Shown: positions 49,738-58,655 of the stretch, one piece after another | Layout: each line of letters starts with the position of its first letter | How positions within the stretch are numbered: the stretch's first letter is position 1 | DNA from: Rhodocyclaceae bacterium | GTDB taxonomy: Bacteria > Pseudomonadota > Gammaproteobacteria > Burkholderiales > Rhodocyclaceae | Reading direction: 5' to 3' | DNA: 64,000 nucleotides | Assembly (NCBI GenBank): GCA_028869135.1 | Contig: JAGWTC010000001.1 | Location: 165,916-229,915, forward strand | The notes under the pieces: generated by a model | Told to the model about the DNA's origin: nothing | The model's input: the letters and a program-made list of their open reading frames with translations, nothing else | Database searches by the model: none | Made by a program: the position numbers and the translations under genes

Positions 49738-50490
49738 TCAAGGCCCTATCGTCTTCCTGGCAAAGCAGAGGTCTTCCCAGGACTTGGCCTTGTCCGGCAG
49801 ATTGCGCAGCAGATAGGCCGGGTGATAGGTGACGATCAGCGGAATTCCCTTGTAGTCGAACGCCTGTCCGCGGGCCTCGCCTATCTTCACCTCGCGCTGC
49901 AACAGCGTCTGCGCTGCAGGACGGCCCAGCGCCACGATGACCTTTGGTTGCAGCAGTTCGATCTGGCGCTCCAGATAGGGCCAGCAGGCGGCCGTTTCTT
50001 CGGGCTCGGGCGTGCGGTTATTGGGCGGGCGGCATTTCACCGAATTGGCGATATAGACGTTCTCCCCGCGCTTCAGGTCAATGGCCGCCAGCATCGCGTC
50101 GAGCAGTTTGCCTGCCTGGCCGACGAAAGGTTCGCCGCGCTCGTCCTCCTCGGCACCCGGCCCTTCGCCGACGAACAGCCAGTCCGCCTGTTGGTCGCCG
50201 ACGCCGAGCACCGCCTGCTTGCGCGCCGTGCATAGATTGCAGGCTCGACATTCCGCCACGGCGGTGGCGAGGTCGTCCCAACTCATGTGAGAGGCATCGA
50301 CCGGCGAGGCCGCGCGCTCTACTGGCGCAGCAGCCGGCAATGCGCGACGCATGGGCGCTTCCATTGCCTCTGAAACGGGCTCTGCCGGGACTTCGCTCCG
50401 CGTTTCGGGCGCGGCGCCAGCCGCTTCGCGCAGACGCCATTGCGGACCGAGGCCGAGCTCGCGCAGGATCTGATCGCGCTGCGGGCTCAT
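49738..50490 (-). CDS. Uracil-DNA glycosylase, family 4 (Fe-S type)
   Basis: 250 residues. A variable proline/alanine-rich N-terminus (about 1-70) precedes the catalytic domain. Motif 1 is GEGPGAEEDERGEPFVG and motif 2 includes HPAYLLRN. The 4Fe-4S cysteines are in CRACNLC, KCRPP and the following CWPYLER. It removes uracil from DNA. The ATG at 50490 overlaps the rimI stop (ATGA), making a tsaB-rimI-udg operon. Confidence 0.93.
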   Translation of the reverse strand: MSPQRDQILRELGLGPQWRLREAAGAAPETRSEVPAEPVSEAMEAPMRRALPAAAPVERAASPVDASHMSWDDLATAVAECRACNLCTARKQAVLGVGDQQADWLFVGEGPGAEEDERGEPFVGQAGKLLDAMLAAIDLKRGENVYIANSVKCRPPNNRTPEPEETAACWPYLERQIELLQPKVIVALGRPAAQTLLQREVKIGEARGQAFDYKGIPLIVTYHPAYLLRNLPDKAKSWEDLCFARKTIGP

Positions 50491-50936
50491 GCTTGCAACT
50501 CTTTTGCCATCAGGACGGCATCCTCGCGTTGATTGTCGATGCCGGCATAGTATCCCTTGCGCAATCCGACCTCGACAAAACCGCAGCGACAGTAAAGCGC
50601 CCGGGCCGCCAGATTGGAGGCGCGCACTTCGAGAAACATGCGCTCGGTGCCCTGATCGCGCGCGGCGCCCAGGACGCGCTCAAGCAATTGCCGGCCCAGA
50701 CCGCTGCGCCGGGCTTCCGGCGCAACCGTGATGTTAAGCAGCTCCGCTTCGCCCGGCAGCGGCATGACCACCGCATAAGCCGCCACTGCGCCGTTCTCGA
50801 CCATGACGCTTGTCGCGTGTCCCGCATTGAGCGAATCAAGGAAGTTGCCGCGCGTCCACGGCGTCAGATGGGAAACCGCCTCGATTTCGACGATGGCGTC
50901 CAAGTCTTCCGGTCGCATGGTCTGGAACGCGATCAC
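50487..50936 (-). CDS. rimI: Ribosomal protein S18-alanine N-acetyltransferase RimI
   Basis: 149 residues of GNAT fold. The acetyl-CoA motif is VAPEARRSGLGRQLLE, and the C-terminal LYCRCGFVEVGLRKGYY is typical of RimI. The start is GTG 50936 (VIAFQTMRPED), which overlaps the tsaB stop as GTGA; ATG 50918 is an alternative. It lies between tsaB and udg in an operon with overlapping ends, the usual position in proteobacteria. Confidence 0.93.
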   Translation of the reverse strand: MIAFQTMRPEDLDAIVEIEAVSHLTPWTRGNFLDSLNAGHATSVMVENGAVAAYAVVMPLPGEAELLNITVAPEARRSGLGRQLLERVLGAARDQGTERMFLEVRASNLAARALYCRCGFVEVGLRKGYYAGIDNQREDAVLMAKELQA

Positions 50937-51613
50937 CGGGCACCGCCGCGGGCCAGGCGTTCCGCCGTCGTCAGCGCCACCTTGTCGCGCACATACAGTG
51001 GCGCGGCCGCCACGGCCGGCTGTCCTTCTCCGCGCAGGAAACGCGGCAGCGCGAGCCGTGCCACCGCTTCCGCCGTGGGCCGCACATCGGGGTTCGCTCC
51101 CGGGAATGCATTCAGCAGCGATGCTGCATAAGACGAGAAGCCGTCGCCGGCCGCCGCCCACTCGCCGGCCGGCGCGACCACCATTTCCGGCGGCAGCACG
51201 GCCGGCTCCAGTTCGCAGCGGAACATGCCGGCGGCCTCGCGCACATAGGCGGCGACATAGACCTCGTTCATGCGCGCATCGAGACAGGCAAACACCCGCT
51301 CGGCGCCGGCGTTGAATGCCACGGATTCGAGCGTACAGATGCCCACGACCGGCAAATCGGCGCCGTAGGCCAGGCCCTGCGTCACGCCGCAGGCCAGCCG
51401 CAATCCGGTGAACGCCCCCGGGCCGGCGCCAAAGGCAATGCCGTCCAGTTGCCGCAGCGACAAACCGCCCTCGGCGAGCAAGTCCTGCACCCAGGGCAGA
51501 AGGCGATCGGAGCCACCGTTGGCGAGGAGCTCGCTTCGGGTAAGGCAGTCATCGCCGATCAGCAGGGCGACGGAGAGATGATGGGTGGAGGTTTCGAGCG
51601 CGAGGAGATTCAC
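50933..51613 (-). CDS. tsaB: tRNA threonylcarbamoyladenosine protein TsaB
   Basis: 226 residues with the ASKHA N-terminus MNLLALETSTHHLSVALL and the conserved GIAFGAGPGAFTGLRLACGVTQGLAYG. It forms the TsaBDE complex that makes t6A37 on ANN-decoding tRNAs. The start is GTG 51613. First gene of the tsaB-rimI-udg operon, coupled by GTGA to rimI. Confidence 0.95.
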   Translation of the reverse strand: MNLLALETSTHHLSVALLIGDDCLTRSELLANGGSDRLLPWVQDLLAEGGLSLRQLDGIAFGAGPGAFTGLRLACGVTQGLAYGADLPVVGICTLESVAFNAGAERVFACLDARMNEVYVAAYVREAAGMFRCELEPAVLPPEMVVAPAGEWAAAGDGFSSYAASLLNAFPGANPDVRPTAEAVARLALPRFLRGEGQPAVAAAPLYVRDKVALTTAERLARGGAR

Positions 51614-51717
51614 GCCGGCATTTTACCCTGCCATGCCGCCCAGCCCGGGCAATCCTGCGCTGGCGAAGCAAAAATCCGCGCGCTTACGCGGACAGGGAGA
51701 AAACGGGAAGGCGACCG

Positions 51718-51996
51718 CTAGTACCTGTCCGGGCGACGGTAGATTTCGCGCCCGGCGTCGTTGACATCGCGGCGCAGTTGACGACGCTCTTCGTCGCTCA
51801 TCTGTTCGCGCCGCGGCGCCTGTGGCTCCAGGCGCTCGCGCCGCTCCGGGCGCTCGCGGTTGAAGTCGTTCTGCTGGCCGAGCCCGCCGCGATTGGGGTC
51901 ACGCTCGTCGCGGACCGGGCGCGCCGGGTCCTGCGCCAGGGCAAGGGCACTGAGGGACGCACATGCGCAGAGCAGCAGAAAATGCGGTAGTTTCAT
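51718..51996 (-). CDS. Small secreted Arg/Glu-rich hypothetical protein
   Basis: 92 residues. A signal peptide (MKLPHFLLLCACASLSALALAQ) ends near residue 22; the mature part is disordered, rich in Arg, Glu, Pro and Asp, and ends in DAGREIYRRPDRY. Related small periplasmic proteins are common in betaproteobacteria with no known role. The start is ATG 51996. Divergent from ompR. Confidence 0.65.
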   Translation of the reverse strand: MKLPHFLLLCACASLSALALAQDPARPVRDERDPNRGGLGQQNDFNRERPERRERLEPQAPRREQMSDEERRQLRRDVNDAGREIYRRPDRY

Positions 51997-52197
51997 GGTT
52001 GTCGGATTTTAGCCGAGTCATCCTGCGCTGAGAAACGAGAAAGCGGTTCACCACGGAATCCGGCTTGCGAACATTGTCTCTTTCGCCTGTAAAACGCATA
52101 TTGCAAAGCGCCACCCTTTGTAATGATTTGTAATGCCTGCTGCGGCCTTCCTGCCGCTGTCGTTAGCATAGGCCCCTGAAACTCGGATATTCGCACC

Positions 52198-52926
52198 ATG
52201 ACGAACAACGAATCGCATCACAAAGTACTTATCGTCGACGATGATCTGCGCCTGCGCCAGCAGCTCGAACGCTATCTGAACGAACAGGGCTTTCATGCCC
52301 GCGGCGTCGACGGTGCAGCCGGCATGGACAAGGCGCTGTCGCGCGAACTCTACGACCTGATCGTCCTCGATCTCATGATGCCGGGCGAGGACGGCCTCGC
52401 CATCTGCCGCCGTCTGCGCGGCGCCGGCAACGGCATTGCGGTCATCATGCTGACCGCCAAGGGCGACGACGTGGATCGTATCGTGGGCCTGGAAATCGGC
52501 GCCGACGACTATCTCTCCAAGCCTTTCAATCCGCGCGAGCTGGTCGCGCGCATCCATGCTGTCCTGCGCCGCCGCGCCGTGCCGCCGCCGCCCGGAGCCC
52601 CGGCCGAAGGCGGTATCGTGACCTTCGGCGACATCACGCTCGACATGGGCACGCGCGAGCTGAAGCGCGGCGAGGAGATCACGCGTCTGACCACGGGCGA
52701 GTTCGGCCTGCTGCGCGTCCTCGTCGAGCATCCGCGCCAGCCCATGAGCCGCGACAAACTGATGGAGCTCGCCCGCGGCCGCGAATACGAGGTTTTCGAC
52801 CGCGCCATCGACGTGCAGATGTCGCGCCTGCGCAAGCTGATCGAAGAAGATCCGGCCAAGCCGCGCTATCTGCAGACAGTCTGGGGCTTCGGCTACGTCT
52901 TCGTGCCCGACGGCTCCAAGCAGTGA
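52198..52926 (+). CDS. ompR: Response regulator OmpR
   Basis: 242 residues. The receiver has acidic residues in IVDDDLRLR, the phospho-acceptor Asp in IVLDLMMPG, Thr in MLTAKGD and Lys in YLSKPFNPREL. The C-terminal winged helix of the OmpR type contains RLTTGEFGLLRVLVEHPRQP and VWGFGYVF. It forms a two-gene operon with the kinase 8 bases downstream and would control envelope genes in response to osmolarity or a similar cue. Confidence 0.93.
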   Translation: MTNNESHHKVLIVDDDLRLRQQLERYLNEQGFHARGVDGAAGMDKALSRELYDLIVLDLMMPGEDGLAICRRLRGAGNGIAVIMLTAKGDDVDRIVGLEIGADDYLSKPFNPRELVARIHAVLRRRAVPPPPGAPAEGGIVTFGDITLDMGTRELKRGEEITRLTTGEFGLLRVLVEHPRQPMSRDKLMELARGREYEVFDRAIDVQMSRLRKLIEEDPAKPRYLQTVWGFGYVFVPDGSKQ

Positions 52927-52933
52927 CGGCCGG

Positions 52934-54247
52934 GTGAGGCCCCTGTTGCGCAGCTTGCTGCCGCGTACCCTGATGGTACGCACCTTCCTGCTGATCGGCC
53001 TGCTCATGCTGCTGTCGCTGCTGGCATGGTTCGCGATCTTCACCAGCCTCGAACGCGAACCCCGTTCGCACCAGATGGCGCAGACCCTGACCAGCATCGC
53101 CAATCTCACGCGCGCCGCCCTGATTTCGGCACGGCCGGAAGCGCGCCGCTATCTGCTCCAGGAACTGTCGGATCGCGAAGGCATCCACGTCTACCCGGCC
53201 GACGAGAGCGATATCGTTCTGCCCAGGGAGATGCCCGAGTTCCTCGAAAAGACGGCCGAACTGGTGCGCGCCGAGCTCGGCAAGGACACGCGCTTCGCCC
53301 TTGAGCTGAACGGCGAATCGGCGCTCTTCGTGAGCTTCCGCATTCACCACGACGAATACTGGGTCGCCCTGCCCCGCGAGCGCATGGAGCGGAAGATCTC
53401 CCAGCAATGGCTGGGCTGGATGATCGCCTCGGGCCTGCTTGCGCTGATCGGCGCATGGCTGATCATGTTCCGCGTGACGCGACCGCTCAAGGCGCTTTCG
53501 CACGCCGCGAAGGAAATCGCTCGCGGCCGCAATCCGCCGCCGCTGCCCGAACAGGGCCCCGATGAGATCGCCTCCGTCGCCCAGACCTTCAACCAGATGA
53601 ACACCGCGCTGGCCCGCATGGACAGCGACCGCGCGCTGATTCTCGCCGGCATCTCGCACGATCTGCGCACGCCACTGACGCGCTTGCGCATGGGCATCGA
53701 AATGAGCGGCAGCGACGATGCCAGCCGCGACGCCATGGTTGCCGACGTGGAGGAGATCGACCGCACCATCGGGCAATTCCTCGACTTCGCCCGCGCCGAC
53801 GACGGCGAGGCTTTTGCGCTCACCGACATCTCGGCCATGCTCGGCGAGATCGTCAGCCACTATGCGCGCCTGGGCTACGAGCTGGGCAGCGACATCCAGG
53901 ACGGACTGTCCGCCAACGTGCGCCCCAAGGCGGTTCGACGCGCAGTCTGCAATCTGATCGACAACGCCATCCGCTACGCGCCGTCGGCCTCCCTCGACCT
54001 GAGCCTGAAGCGACAGGGCCAGAAGCTGGAAATCGACGTTGCCGACCGCGGCCCCGGCATTCCCGAGCAGGAGCTGGAACGCCTCAAGCTGCCTTTCACC
54101 CGCCTCAACGAAGCGCGCAGCAACACGACCGGCGCCGGCCTCGGCCTAGCCATTGTCGAGCGCATTCTGCGCGGCCACGCCGGCACGTTTGAACTGATCG
54201 CGCGCGAAGGCGGCGGACTGATCGCACGGCTTACAATTCCGGCCTGA
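52934..54247 (+). CDS. envZ: Osmolarity sensor histidine kinase EnvZ
   Basis: 437 residues from GTG 52934. Helix 1 (about 15-37) and helix 2 (about 160-180) enclose a periplasmic domain, followed by HAMP (about 182-233), HisKA with the His in AGISHDLRTPLTRLRMG, and HATPase (NLIDNAIRYA, DRGPGIPEQE, TGAGLGLAIVERI). Length and layout match EnvZ. The kinase starts 8 bases after the ompR stop. Confidence 0.93.
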   Translation: MRPLLRSLLPRTLMVRTFLLIGLLMLLSLLAWFAIFTSLEREPRSHQMAQTLTSIANLTRAALISARPEARRYLLQELSDREGIHVYPADESDIVLPREMPEFLEKTAELVRAELGKDTRFALELNGESALFVSFRIHHDEYWVALPRERMERKISQQWLGWMIASGLLALIGAWLIMFRVTRPLKALSHAAKEIARGRNPPPLPEQGPDEIASVAQTFNQMNTALARMDSDRALILAGISHDLRTPLTRLRMGIEMSGSDDASRDAMVADVEEIDRTIGQFLDFARADDGEAFALTDISAMLGEIVSHYARLGYELGSDIQDGLSANVRPKAVRRAVCNLIDNAIRYAPSASLDLSLKRQGQKLEIDVADRGPGIPEQELERLKLPFTRLNEARSNTTGAGLGLAIVERILRGHAGTFELIAREGGGLIARLTIPA

Positions 54248-54285
54248 TTCCGCTGCACCCTTCCACGCCGCATTCATCGCCGCTC

Positions 54286-55392
54286 ATGAAGCACCTGTTT
54301 GTCGACATCTCCTCACACGGACTCGGCCACCTCGCGCAGACCGCGCCCGTGCTGAATGCCCTGGCCGCCAGCCGCCCGCTCAGGCTGACCCTGCGCAGCG
54401 GCCTCACACAGGCACAATTGGCACGTCGCATCCGCCATCCCTTCGCTCATGTTCACGAAGCCACGGACTTCGGTTTTGTCATGCATGACGCGCTCAGCGT
54501 CGATCTCGAAACCAGCGCCGTCCGCTATCAAGCGGCCTATGCCGACTGGTCCGGCCGCGTGCGGAACGAGGCGGCCGCACTGCAACGACTGTCGCCCGAT
54601 CTGGTTCTCAGCAATATATCTCCGTTGCCGCTGGCCGGGGCACATGCGGCGGGCATCCCGGCCATGGCGATGTGTTCGCTCAACTGGGCCGAGCTGTTTG
54701 CGCACTACTACGCGAGCGCAACATGGGCGGCGCCCATTCACGCCGCCATGCAGGCGGCCTACGCCGGCGCCGCGGCCTTTCTGCGCCTCACGCCCGGCAT
54801 GGACATGCACGATCTGCGCAATACCCGCTCGGTCGGCCCCGTGTCGGCCTATGCCGGCGCTGCGTCCGCCCTGCCGCGCGCGGAAGTTGCGCGGCAGCTC
54901 GGTCTGCCGCCCGAAAAGCGCTGGCTGCTGCTTGCCCTCGGCGGCATCGCCCATCGCCTGCCGGTCGAGCGCTGGCCGGAGATGCCCGGCATCCAGTTGC
55001 TGGTACCGGCCGACTGGCAGGTGGCGACGCGGGCGGACATCACCGCCTACCATGATGCTCAGATTCCGTTTGCCGATCTCTTGCCGGCCGTGGACATCGT
55101 CTTGAGCAAGCCCGGCTACGGCACCTTCGTCGAAGCCGCCTGCTGCGGCCTGCCCGTACTGTATTTGCAGCGCAACGACTGGCCCGAGGCGGCCTCTCTG
55201 GAAACATGGCTGCACCGGCATACGCGGGCCGCCGTCCTGCCGCCCGCAGCGGGGCTTGGCGGCGATTTCCTGCCCGCGCTGGAGGCCTTGCTGACCGGGC
55301 CGGCGCCGCCCCGGCCGCAGGCCGACGGCATCGCCCAGGCCCTGCATCTGATCAACGAAGGCCTTGACGGCAGTGCTAGCATTAAACGATGA
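54286..55392 (+). CDS. GT-B-fold glycosyltransferase-like protein
   Basis: 368 residues. The N-terminal MKHLFVDISSHGLGHLAQ and the C-terminal SKPGYGTFVEAACCGLPVLYLQR with the preceding IPFADLLPAVDIVL resemble the nucleotide-sugar-binding halves of MurG/UGT-type enzymes (GT28-like). No membrane helix or signal peptide is seen, so it is cytoplasmic or peripheral. Donor and acceptor are unknown. Its stop overlaps the truncated-haemoglobin start as ATGA, so the two are translationally coupled. Confidence 0.72.
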   Translation: MKHLFVDISSHGLGHLAQTAPVLNALAASRPLRLTLRSGLTQAQLARRIRHPFAHVHEATDFGFVMHDALSVDLETSAVRYQAAYADWSGRVRNEAAALQRLSPDLVLSNISPLPLAGAHAAGIPAMAMCSLNWAELFAHYYASATWAAPIHAAMQAAYAGAAAFLRLTPGMDMHDLRNTRSVGPVSAYAGAASALPRAEVARQLGLPPEKRWLLLALGGIAHRLPVERWPEMPGIQLLVPADWQVATRADITAYHDAQIPFADLLPAVDIVLSKPGYGTFVEAACCGLPVLYLQRNDWPEAASLETWLHRHTRAAVLPPAAGLGGDFLPALEALLTGPAPPRPQADGIAQALHLINEGLDGSASIKR

Positions 55393-55787
55393 ATGCAAAC
55401 GTCACCCCCTACGAAGCCATCGGCGGCGAAGCCGGCATACGCACGCTGGTCAAGCGTTTCTACGCGCTGATGGACGAACTGCCCGAGGCCTATGGCATTC
55501 GCAAGCTGCACCCCGAAGACCTGTCGGGCTCCGAGGAAAAGCTCTTCATGTACCTGTCGGGCTATCTCGGCGGCCCGCAACTTTTTGTCGAAAAGTTCGG
55601 CCACCCCATGCTGCGCGCCCGCCACATGCCTTTTGCCATCGGCAAGAGCGAGGCGGAGCAGTGGATGCTGTGCATGCGCATGGCGGCGGCGGAATGCGTG
55701 GCCCACGAAGGACTACGCGCCAATCTGGAAAAGGCCTTGAACGACCTCGCGCACCACATGAGAAACCAGGATTACGGCCAGCCGTAG
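55389..55787 (+). CDS. Truncated haemoglobin, group 2 (trHb2)
   Basis: 132 residues. YEAIGGEAGIRTLVKRFYALMDELPEAYGIRKLHP carries the helix B-E pocket (residues 8-43), and GGPQLFVEKFGHPMLRARH holds the proximal-histidine region. The pattern is that of group 2 globins involved in oxygen, NO or sulphide chemistry. Start ATG 55389 overlaps the stop of the glycosyltransferase-like gene. Confidence 0.92.
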   Translation: MNANVTPYEAIGGEAGIRTLVKRFYALMDELPEAYGIRKLHPEDLSGSEEKLFMYLSGYLGGPQLFVEKFGHPMLRARHMPFAIGKSEAEQWMLCMRMAAAECVAHEGLRANLEKALNDLAHHMRNQDYGQP

Positions 55788-55807
55788 AAGGAAAACCGCC
55801 GATCCCC

Positions 55808-56947
55808 CTAGGGTTCCACCAGATCTGCCCTCGCCTGTTTCTTTTGCAGCGCGCGGGCATTGCGATGACGTGCCATCAGGCGCGGGTCGTTGACGATCTC
55901 GCCGATGGTGCCGCCGATCACCATGAACACGCCCAGCAGCGGCAGCACCAGCATCAGGCCGGGCACGCCGGCGATGGCGCCGCCGACAAAGATCATGATC
56001 ACGGTCAGCAAAGGGTGCATGTGCAGGCTCTTGCCCACGGTCAGCGGCATGTAGACGAAATCGTCGAGCATGCGCACGACGATGAAGAGCGCCACCGCCG
56101 CATAGGCCATGCCCGGCTGCCCCGGAAAATCGGTTGCGGCGACCATGACGACAAGCATGCCGCCGGCGATTGAGCCGACATAGGGTATCCACGCAAACAC
56201 CGCGCAGATGAAGCCCAAGGCCAGCGGCGCCGGCATGTCCATCAGCGACAGGCCTGCGGCCAGCGTCAGGGTATCCAGCACCGTCAGCTTCATCAGCCCG
56301 AGAAAGTAGGCACGCGTGGTGCGATCCACCTCGCCGAACAGGAACAAGGTCTTCTCGAAGAAGGCGTTCGGCACCGTATCGCTGATGAAGTCCTTGAAGC
56401 GGCGGCCGTCGCGCAACTGGAAGAACGTGATGAAAGGCACCAGCAGCAGGATGGGCAGCCAGGAAACCGCGTTGACCAGAATCGGCTCGATCTGGTCGTT
56501 GGCGATATTGTTGAACCAGTAGTTGAGCTGACCGCTGATCTTGTTGGCGATTTGCGCGTCGGCCAGCACCGACCAATGGTTTTCAAGGATGCGCAGCGTC
56601 CGGTCGACGAGCTGGAAGCCGCCTTCGACGTAGCGGGAAATCGACGCCTGCCAGTCAACCAGATGGCTGGCCAGCCAGGGAAAACCGAGCGCCGCAGCAG
56701 TGGCCAGCGCCGCCACCAGCAGACCCATGACCATGCCGATCGCAGCATCTGCGCTCCAGCCGCGCAGCACCAGCCAGCGCACCGGCGGGGCCAGCAGGTA
56801 ATAGAGCACCAGGGCCAGCAGAAAAGGCACGACCAGCCACAAGACCTTCTGAAACAGGAACAGCGCCAGACATGTGGTGGCGATGATGGCAAGCCAGGCC
56901 AGCGGGCCGATCTCGTGCGTTTCGAGATTGCGCCCCCGCCTGATCAC
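55808..56947 (-). CDS. AI-2E/PerM-family permease
   Basis: 379 residues with about seven to eight hydrophobic segments. Family marks include LFLFQKVLWLVVPFLLALVLYYLLAPPV near the start, VPFITFFQLRDGRRFKD and FIVVRMLDDFVYMPLTVGKSLHMHPL. Members include PerM, TqsA and Na+/H+ antiporters; the substrate is uncertain. The start is GTG 56947, overlapping as GTGA the stop of a cyclic-nucleotide-binding gene, so the two are coupled. Confidence 0.88.
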   Translation of the reverse strand: MIRRGRNLETHEIGPLAWLAIIATTCLALFLFQKVLWLVVPFLLALVLYYLLAPPVRWLVLRGWSADAAIGMVMGLLVAALATAAALGFPWLASHLVDWQASISRYVEGGFQLVDRTLRILENHWSVLADAQIANKISGQLNYWFNNIANDQIEPILVNAVSWLPILLLVPFITFFQLRDGRRFKDFISDTVPNAFFEKTLFLFGEVDRTTRAYFLGLMKLTVLDTLTLAAGLSLMDMPAPLALGFICAVFAWIPYVGSIAGGMLVVMVAATDFPGQPGMAYAAVALFIVVRMLDDFVYMPLTVGKSLHMHPLLTVIMIFVGGAIAGVPGLMLVLPLLGVFMVIGGTIGEIVNDPRLMARHRNARALQKKQARADLVEP

Positions 56948-57420
56948 AGCGATTGTTCCACGCGTTGACCGATTACCGACTCACGCAAGCGCAGGCTGAT
57001 GTGGCGCGCCAAGTTGATGCCGACCTTGGACGCGATCGTGACGTGCGTGTGCATCAGGCTGTTGAAGTCATCGCGGAAGAACACCAGAACCTTGCAATTG
57101 CTGCCGGCCCGGGCCTGCGTGGCGCGCGGCGCGTTGGTCAGCAGGGCCAGTTCGCCGAAGAAGCTGCCGGGGCCGAGATCGGCGATCAGGGTCTTCCTGT
57201 TGTTCCGGGAAACCAGCACATGGCCGGAGACGATGATGTAGATCGCGTGCCCTTCCTCGCCTTCGTCGAAGAGCACCTCGTTCTCAAGATACGTGCGTTC
57301 ATGGAGCAGGCCGGAAACAATGTTCAGCTCCTTCGCGGTCAGATCCTGAAACAGCGAGAGCGCGCGCAAACGCTCGTGGTAAGGCTTGGGCGCACTGCGC
57401 CTGAAAAAAGTAAACCTCAC
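56944..57420 (-). CDS. Cyclic-nucleotide-binding domain protein
   Basis: 158 residues. A Crp-type beta-barrel binds the nucleotide: EGHAIYIIVSGHVLVSR and LGPGSFFGELALLTNAPRATQARA contain the phosphate-binding cassette with the FGE-x-AL/R-A pattern. There is no helix-turn-helix, so it is a stand-alone sensor rather than a transcription factor. GTG start at 57420 after AAGGGGGCGGG. It directly precedes and overlaps the AI-2E permease gene, which suggests that it regulates that transporter. Confidence 0.85.
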   Translation of the reverse strand: MRFTFFRRSAPKPYHERLRALSLFQDLTAKELNIVSGLLHERTYLENEVLFDEGEEGHAIYIIVSGHVLVSRNNRKTLIADLGPGSFFGELALLTNAPRATQARAGSNCKVLVFFRDDFNSLMHTHVTIASKVGINLARHISLRLRESVIGQRVEQSL

Positions 57421-57453
57421 CCCGCCCCCTTTTTTGCGCGCTATGACCTGTCG

Positions 57454-57939
57454 CTAGCCCTTGATCAGCAATGCCGCCGCCTGAGCGGCGATTCCCTCGC
57501 CGCGCCCTGTAAAACCGAGCTTCTCGGTGGTCTTGCCCTTGATATTCACCTGCGCCTCGCTGATGCCGAGATCCTGCGCAATGTTCGCGACCATGGCCGG
57601 CGCGTGCGGCATGATCTTGGGCGCCTGGCAGATGATGGTGGCGTCCACATTGGCGACGCGCCAACCGGCGGCCTTCACGCCTTCCATCGCGCCGCGCAGC
57701 AGCACGCGGCTGTCGGCGCCCTTCCATTGGTCGTCGGTATCCGGAAAATGCCGGCCGATGTCGCCGAGGCCGGCGGCGCCGAGCAAGGCGTCGGTAATCG
57801 CGTGCAACAGCACGTCGGCGTCGGAATGGCCGAGCAGACCGAGCGGGTAAGGAATCGTCACGCCGCCCATGATGAGGGGGCGGCCCTCGACCAGCGCATG
57901 GACATCGAAGCCCTGGCCGACGCGAATATCCAGGCTCAT
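57454..57939 (-). CDS. ispF: 2-C-methyl-D-erythritol 2,4-cyclodiphosphate synthase
   Basis: 161 residues. The zinc ligands are in GQGFDVHAL (Asp-x-His) and [12 protein letters not shown]. It cyclises CDP-ME 2-phosphate in the MEP isoprenoid pathway. ATG 57939 overlaps the ispD stop as ATGA; the frame is open upstream to 57969. ispD-ispF is the usual pair. Confidence 0.96.
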   Translation of the reverse strand: MSLDIRVGQGFDVHALVEGRPLIMGGVTIPYPLGLLGHSDADVLLHAITDALLGAAGLGDIGRHFPDTDDQWKGADSRVLLRGAMEGVKAAGWRVANVDATIICQAPKIMPHAPAMVANIAQDLGISEAQVNIKGKTTEKLGFTGRGEGIAAQAAALLIKG

Positions 57940-58628
57940 GCCGGGCCCGCCCGGCTTTGCAGTATCCATTCGGCGATCTGCATGTCGAAGGGATAGGTGA
58001 CCTTGAGATTGCTGCTGTCAGCTTCGATCAGGCGCGGTTGCAGGCCGATGGCCTCGACCGCGCTGGCTTCGTCGGTGATGTCCGGCGACAGCGTGACCAG
58101 CGCCTCGCTGAGCACGCCGTGGCGGAACATCTGCGGCGTCTGCGCCTGCCACATGCCGGTACGCGGCACGGTCTCGACGATGGCGCCGCCGATGCCACGC
58201 TTCATGGTGTCGGCAACGGGCATGGCCAGAATGCCGCCGACATCCTCTTCGGCGACACCGGCGATCAGGGCGTCGATCTGAGTGTGGGTCAGGCAGGGGC
58301 GCGCCGCATCATGCACCATGATCCAGTCGTCATCGCCGACCGCGTCAGCCATGGCGGCCAAACCGTTGCGGACGCTCTCGGCGCGCGTCGCGCCGCCACA
58401 GCGCAGAATCTTCAGGCGGCCGGCAAAGGGCAGCCAGTTGTAACTGGTCCAGTGCGCGTCGTCTTCGGCCAGCACGACGAAGACCTTGTCGATGCGCGGA
58501 TGGCTCGCGAGCACGGAAAGCGCGTGGGAAATCATCGGCCCGCCGGCAAGGGGCAGATACTGTTTGGGCAGGGCGCCGCCCATCCGCGCGCCGCTGCCGG
58601 CCGCGGGAACCAAGGCAAAGTAGCTCAT
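57936..58628 (-). CDS. ispD: 2-C-methyl-D-erythritol 4-phosphate cytidylyltransferase
   Basis: 230 residues. The nucleotide-binding motif [19 protein letters not shown] lies at 9-27, with [10 protein letters not shown] and [11 protein letters not shown] also conserved. It makes CDP-methylerythritol. Operon with ispF. ATG 58628 opens the gene; upstream lies the large inverted-repeat element. Confidence 0.96.
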   Translation of the reverse strand: MSYFALVPAAGSGARMGGALPKQYLPLAGGPMISHALSVLASHPRIDKVFVVLAEDDAHWTSYNWLPFAGRLKILRCGGATRAESVRNGLAAMADAVGDDDWIMVHDAARPCLTHTQIDALIAGVAEEDVGGILAMPVADTMKRGIGGAIVETVPRTGMWQAQTPQMFRHGVLSEALVTLSPDITDEASAVEAIGLQPRLIEADSSNLKVTYPFDMQIAEWILQSRAGPA

Positions 58629-58655
58629 GGCTTGATTGTAGCGGGATATACGCCA

